Shown: one piece after another, positions 62,011-64,000 of the stretch
How positions within the stretch are numbered: position 1 is the first letter of the stretch
Layout: the number at the start of each line of letters is the position of its first letter
Assembly: GCA_018817385.1 (NCBI GenBank)
Contig: JAHIUA010000006.1
Coordinates: forward strand, 1-64,000
Direction: 5' to 3'
DNA: 64,000 bases
Source of the DNA: Pseudomonadota bacterium
Lineage (GTDB): Bacteria > Desulfobacterota > Desulfobulbia > Desulfobulbales > Desulfocapsaceae
Made by a program: the position numbers and the translations under genes
Notes under the pieces: model-generated
Database searches by the model: none
What the model was told of the DNA's origin: nothing
Seen by the model: only the letters and a program-made list of their open reading frames with translations

Positions 62011-64000
62011 ATGGCACAAGTCAGCAAGATAACTCGGCCCGGCCTGAAACAAGAAGCAGCTGCCGTCTTGGGCATTTTTCTTTCCCTGTTTCTTTTTCTC
62101 AGCCTCATTTCCACAAATCAGACCGGCGAAGGGAATTGGGGGGGGGAGCTGGGAAAACTCGTGGCCCAGGTCTTAATGGGATTCACCGGCTGGGGTGCCT
62201 ATCTTCTTGCTTCTCTGCTTCTTCTTCTCTCTTTTCTCTTTTTTAGCCCCAGGATGTCATTTGAGCGTCTGCCGCAGATTACGGCTGGACTGACCGGTTC
62301 TGTCATTGCCGCCTGCGCGCTCCTCTCTTCACTTTCTCTCAAAGGCTTATCTTCAATTGAGAGTGGTGGCTTTCTCGGTAAGACCGTCTTCACACTGATG
62401 CAATCTGTTGTCGGGGGGCCGGGGGCAGTCCTCTTTCTCCTCCTTCTTTTTGTTATCTCACTGATGCTTTCAACCCAGTTTTCTCCCTACCAACTGGGCG
62501 CTTTACTCTGGCGGATGGTAAAACGATTAGCCATAGGATCGAAAAATTTTCTGGTTTCCAGGAACGAAAAAAGGGCCTTGCGTAAGGAAGTCATAAAAGA
62601 GGGTAAAGAACAGGCCAGGAAAGAGGTACTTTCCGTTGACAAGAACAGGTTGCAGATTGCTTCTCCAGCGCCGTCATTGTCTGTACCCGTGGTTCAAGAG
62701 CTCTCTCAGGCCAATAAGAGGGCTGATGTGGATGATGAGTTCGCCGCCCAGCCGGTGGCGAGGGGGGATTGGAAAATCCCCCCCATCAGCCTTCTTGATA
62801 AAAATATGGATGCGCAGGAGAAGGTCGATAAGGAAGTCTATTATCAGGTTTCTAAACAGCTTGAGCAAAAGCTCAAAAACTTTGGGGTGTCGGGTAAAGT
62901 TATTGGTATCTCACCCGGTCCGGTGGTTACCACTTATGAATATGCCCCGGCTGCGGGAGTGAAGATTAATAAGATCGTGGCCCTGGCAGATGACCTTGCC
63001 CTTGGTCTCAAGGCCCAGTCGGTACGTGTGGTTGGCTCGGTGCCGGGAAAGGCTGCCCTCGGGATTGAGATTCCTAATCCTGTACGCTCTGTTGTCTATA
63101 TTCGCGAACTGCTTGCCTCAGAGCTCTATCGCGAGAGGAAGCATAAGCTTGATATAGCTCTGGGGCTTGATGTGGTGGGCTATCCGGTTTTTGCCAACCT
63201 GGCAAAGATGCCGCATCTCCTCATTGCCGGTGCCACCGGGGCTGGAAAGAGTGTCGCCATAAACACTATCATCGCCTCATTGTTGTTTAATGCCACTCCT
63301 GAAGAGGTCCGTTTATTGATGATAGATCCGAAACGGATAGAGCTTTCAGGATATGAGGGCATTCCGCATCTCCTCCATCCTGTGGTGGTCGAACCCAAGC
63401 TTGCTTCCCGGGCCTTGATGTGGGCAGTTCGGGAGATGGAGCGACGTTATAGGCTCATGGAGGAGCAGAAGGTGAAGAGTTTTGATTCGTATAATGAGGC
63501 CTGTGAGGAAAAACTTCCTTATATCGTCATTATCGTTGATGAGCTTGCTGATTTGATGATGGTTGCCTCAAAAGATGTAGAGTCCTCCATTGCCCGTCTT
63601 GCCCAGATGGCACGAGCTGCAGGAATGCATTTACTCCTGGCAACTCAGCGCCCATCCGTGGATGTGCTTACTGGGCTCATCAAAGCGAATTTTCCGACCA
63701 GGATATCTTTTAAAGTTTCCTCCAAGATTGATTCCAGAACCATTCTCGATACCTCCGGGGCTGAACACCTCCTGGGGGCCGGCGATATGCTCTATCTGGC
63801 TAACGGATCCTCAAGCCTGCAACGTATTCATGGTGCCTATATCTCCGAGGCCGAGACCGAACGTATTATCACTTTTCTTAAAGAACAGGGCAATGCCTCC
63901 TACGATGATTCAGTGACAGCTGCCGTCGAAGAGGGGGAAAACGGTGGGGAGAATGGAGAAGATGGTGACCATGACGAACGCTATGATGAGGCAGTGGCAA
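62011..64000 (+). CDS. ftsK: DNA translocase FtsK/SpoIIIE, 5' part (cut by window edge)
   Basis: It pumps DNA and clears the chromosome from the septum. 663 codons are present and the gene continues off the right edge. The N-terminal region has about four membrane helices (20-170), then a short linker, the alpha/beta domains, and the motor with Walker A GATGAGKSVAINT near 406, IDPKRIELSGYEG, and Walker B-like YIVIIVDELADLM. An acidic Glu/Gly-rich segment (EEGENGGENGEDGDHDE) precedes the missing gamma (KOPS-reading) domain. Start ATG 62011. Confidence 0.95.
   Translation, partial: MAQVSKITRPGLKQEAAAVLGIFLSLFLFLSLISTNQTGEGNWGGELGKLVAQVLMGFTGWGAYLLASLLLLLSFLFFSPRMSFERLPQITAGLTGSVIAACALLSSLSLKGLSSIESGGFLGKTVFTLMQSVVGGPGAVLFLLLLFVISLMLSTQFSPYQLGALLWRMVKRLAIGSKNFLVSRNEKRALRKEVIKEGKEQARKEVLSVDKNRLQIASPAPSLSVPVVQELSQANKRADVDDEFAAQPVARGDWKIPPISLLDKNMDAQEKVDKEVYYQVSKQLEQKLKNFGVSGKVIGISPGPVVTTYEYAPAAGVKINKIVALADDLALGLKAQSVRVVGSVPGKAALGIEIPNPVRSVVYIRELLASELYRERKHKLDIALGLDVVGYPVFANLAKMPHLLIAGATGAGKSVAINTIIASLLFNATPEEVRLLMIDPKRIELSGYEGIPHLLHPVVVEPKLASRALMWAVREMERRYRLMEEQKVKSFDSYNEACEEKLPYIVIIVDELADLMMVASKDVESSIARLAQMARAAGMHLLLATQRPSVDVLTGLIKANFPTRISFKVSSKIDSRTILDTSGAEHLLGAGDMLYLANGSSSLQRIHGAYISEAETERIITFLKEQGNASYDDSVTAAVEEGENGGENGEDGDHDERYDEAVA

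Noticed and set aside
62674-63398. Minus-strand frames within ftsK
   Set aside because: Antisense shadows of a clear ftsK reading frame that runs off the window edge.

Overview
The window looks like a chromosomal segment of a Gram-negative deltaproteobacterium (Desulfobacterota), probably a Desulfobulbales-type anaerobe. This is inferred from gene content, not from a search: a HesB/IscA-like selenoprotein with an in-frame UGA and a SECIS-like hairpin, a complete rod-shape operon (mreBCD, PBP2, rodA), outer-membrane and lipoprotein genes, a heme-c sensor kinase, and anaerobe-style housekeeping genes. No sulfate-reduction gene is in view, so the physiology is not proved.

Layout. 1-320: tandem promoters and leader of an rRNA operon running off the left edge (minus strand). 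1155-22794: housekeeping and signalling genes: clpB, the selenoprotein hesB, a phosphofructokinase, an endonuclease III relative, a FlgC-like rod protein, trmJ, RNase R, a RelA/SpoT homologue with an apparently dead synthetase, a TSCPD-domain protein with aat, a PilZ protein, a heme-c histidine kinase, an acetolactate-synthase-like enzyme, and a DamX-like ATPase with a SPOR domain. 23255-34846: an 11.5 kb integrative element inserted in the 3' part of tRNA-Ala(GGC). It is bounded by 49-bp perfect direct repeats and carries near-identical arm-type repeats at both ends. 35182-40847: mreB-mreC-mreD-mrdA-rodA. 41100-64000: hemH with a J-domain protein, an HPF/cold-shock fusion, nadA-polA, gltA, thiE, hflKC, a rhomboid protease, tRNA-Leu(CAG), ribF, TPR/HEAT proteins, ribE-ribBA-ribH-nusB, and the 5' part of ftsK cut by the right edge.

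The integrative element is the most unusual region. Its plus-strand half holds a tyrosine integrase, an AlpA-like regulator/excisionase, and an 811-residue replication protein that fuses an archaeo-eukaryotic primase (AEP) domain to a DUF3987-type P-loop ATPase and a C-terminal winged helix. Directly downstream is an AT-rich block flanked by inverted copies of TATCGGG/CCCGATA, including an 11-bp-period tandem array, which looks like a replication origin. Next is a small protein that shares the replicase's C-terminal winged helix. The minus-strand half carries envelope cargo: lipoproteins, a beta-barrel protein, a MORN-repeat secreted protein with a G10 tract, and a zinc-ribbon membrane protein, separated by palindromes, one of which has attC-like geometry. 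The right end carries a lipoprotein/RHH-like gene pair, and the element supplies a new tRNA 3' end with its own terminator.

Elsewhere the genes form recognisable units: cell elongation (mre/mrd), NAD synthesis next to polA, flavin synthesis (ribE, ribBA and ribH, with ribF nearby), ribosome hibernation and stringent response (HPF-CSD, Rel hydrolase), and membrane proteolysis (hflKC, rhomboid).
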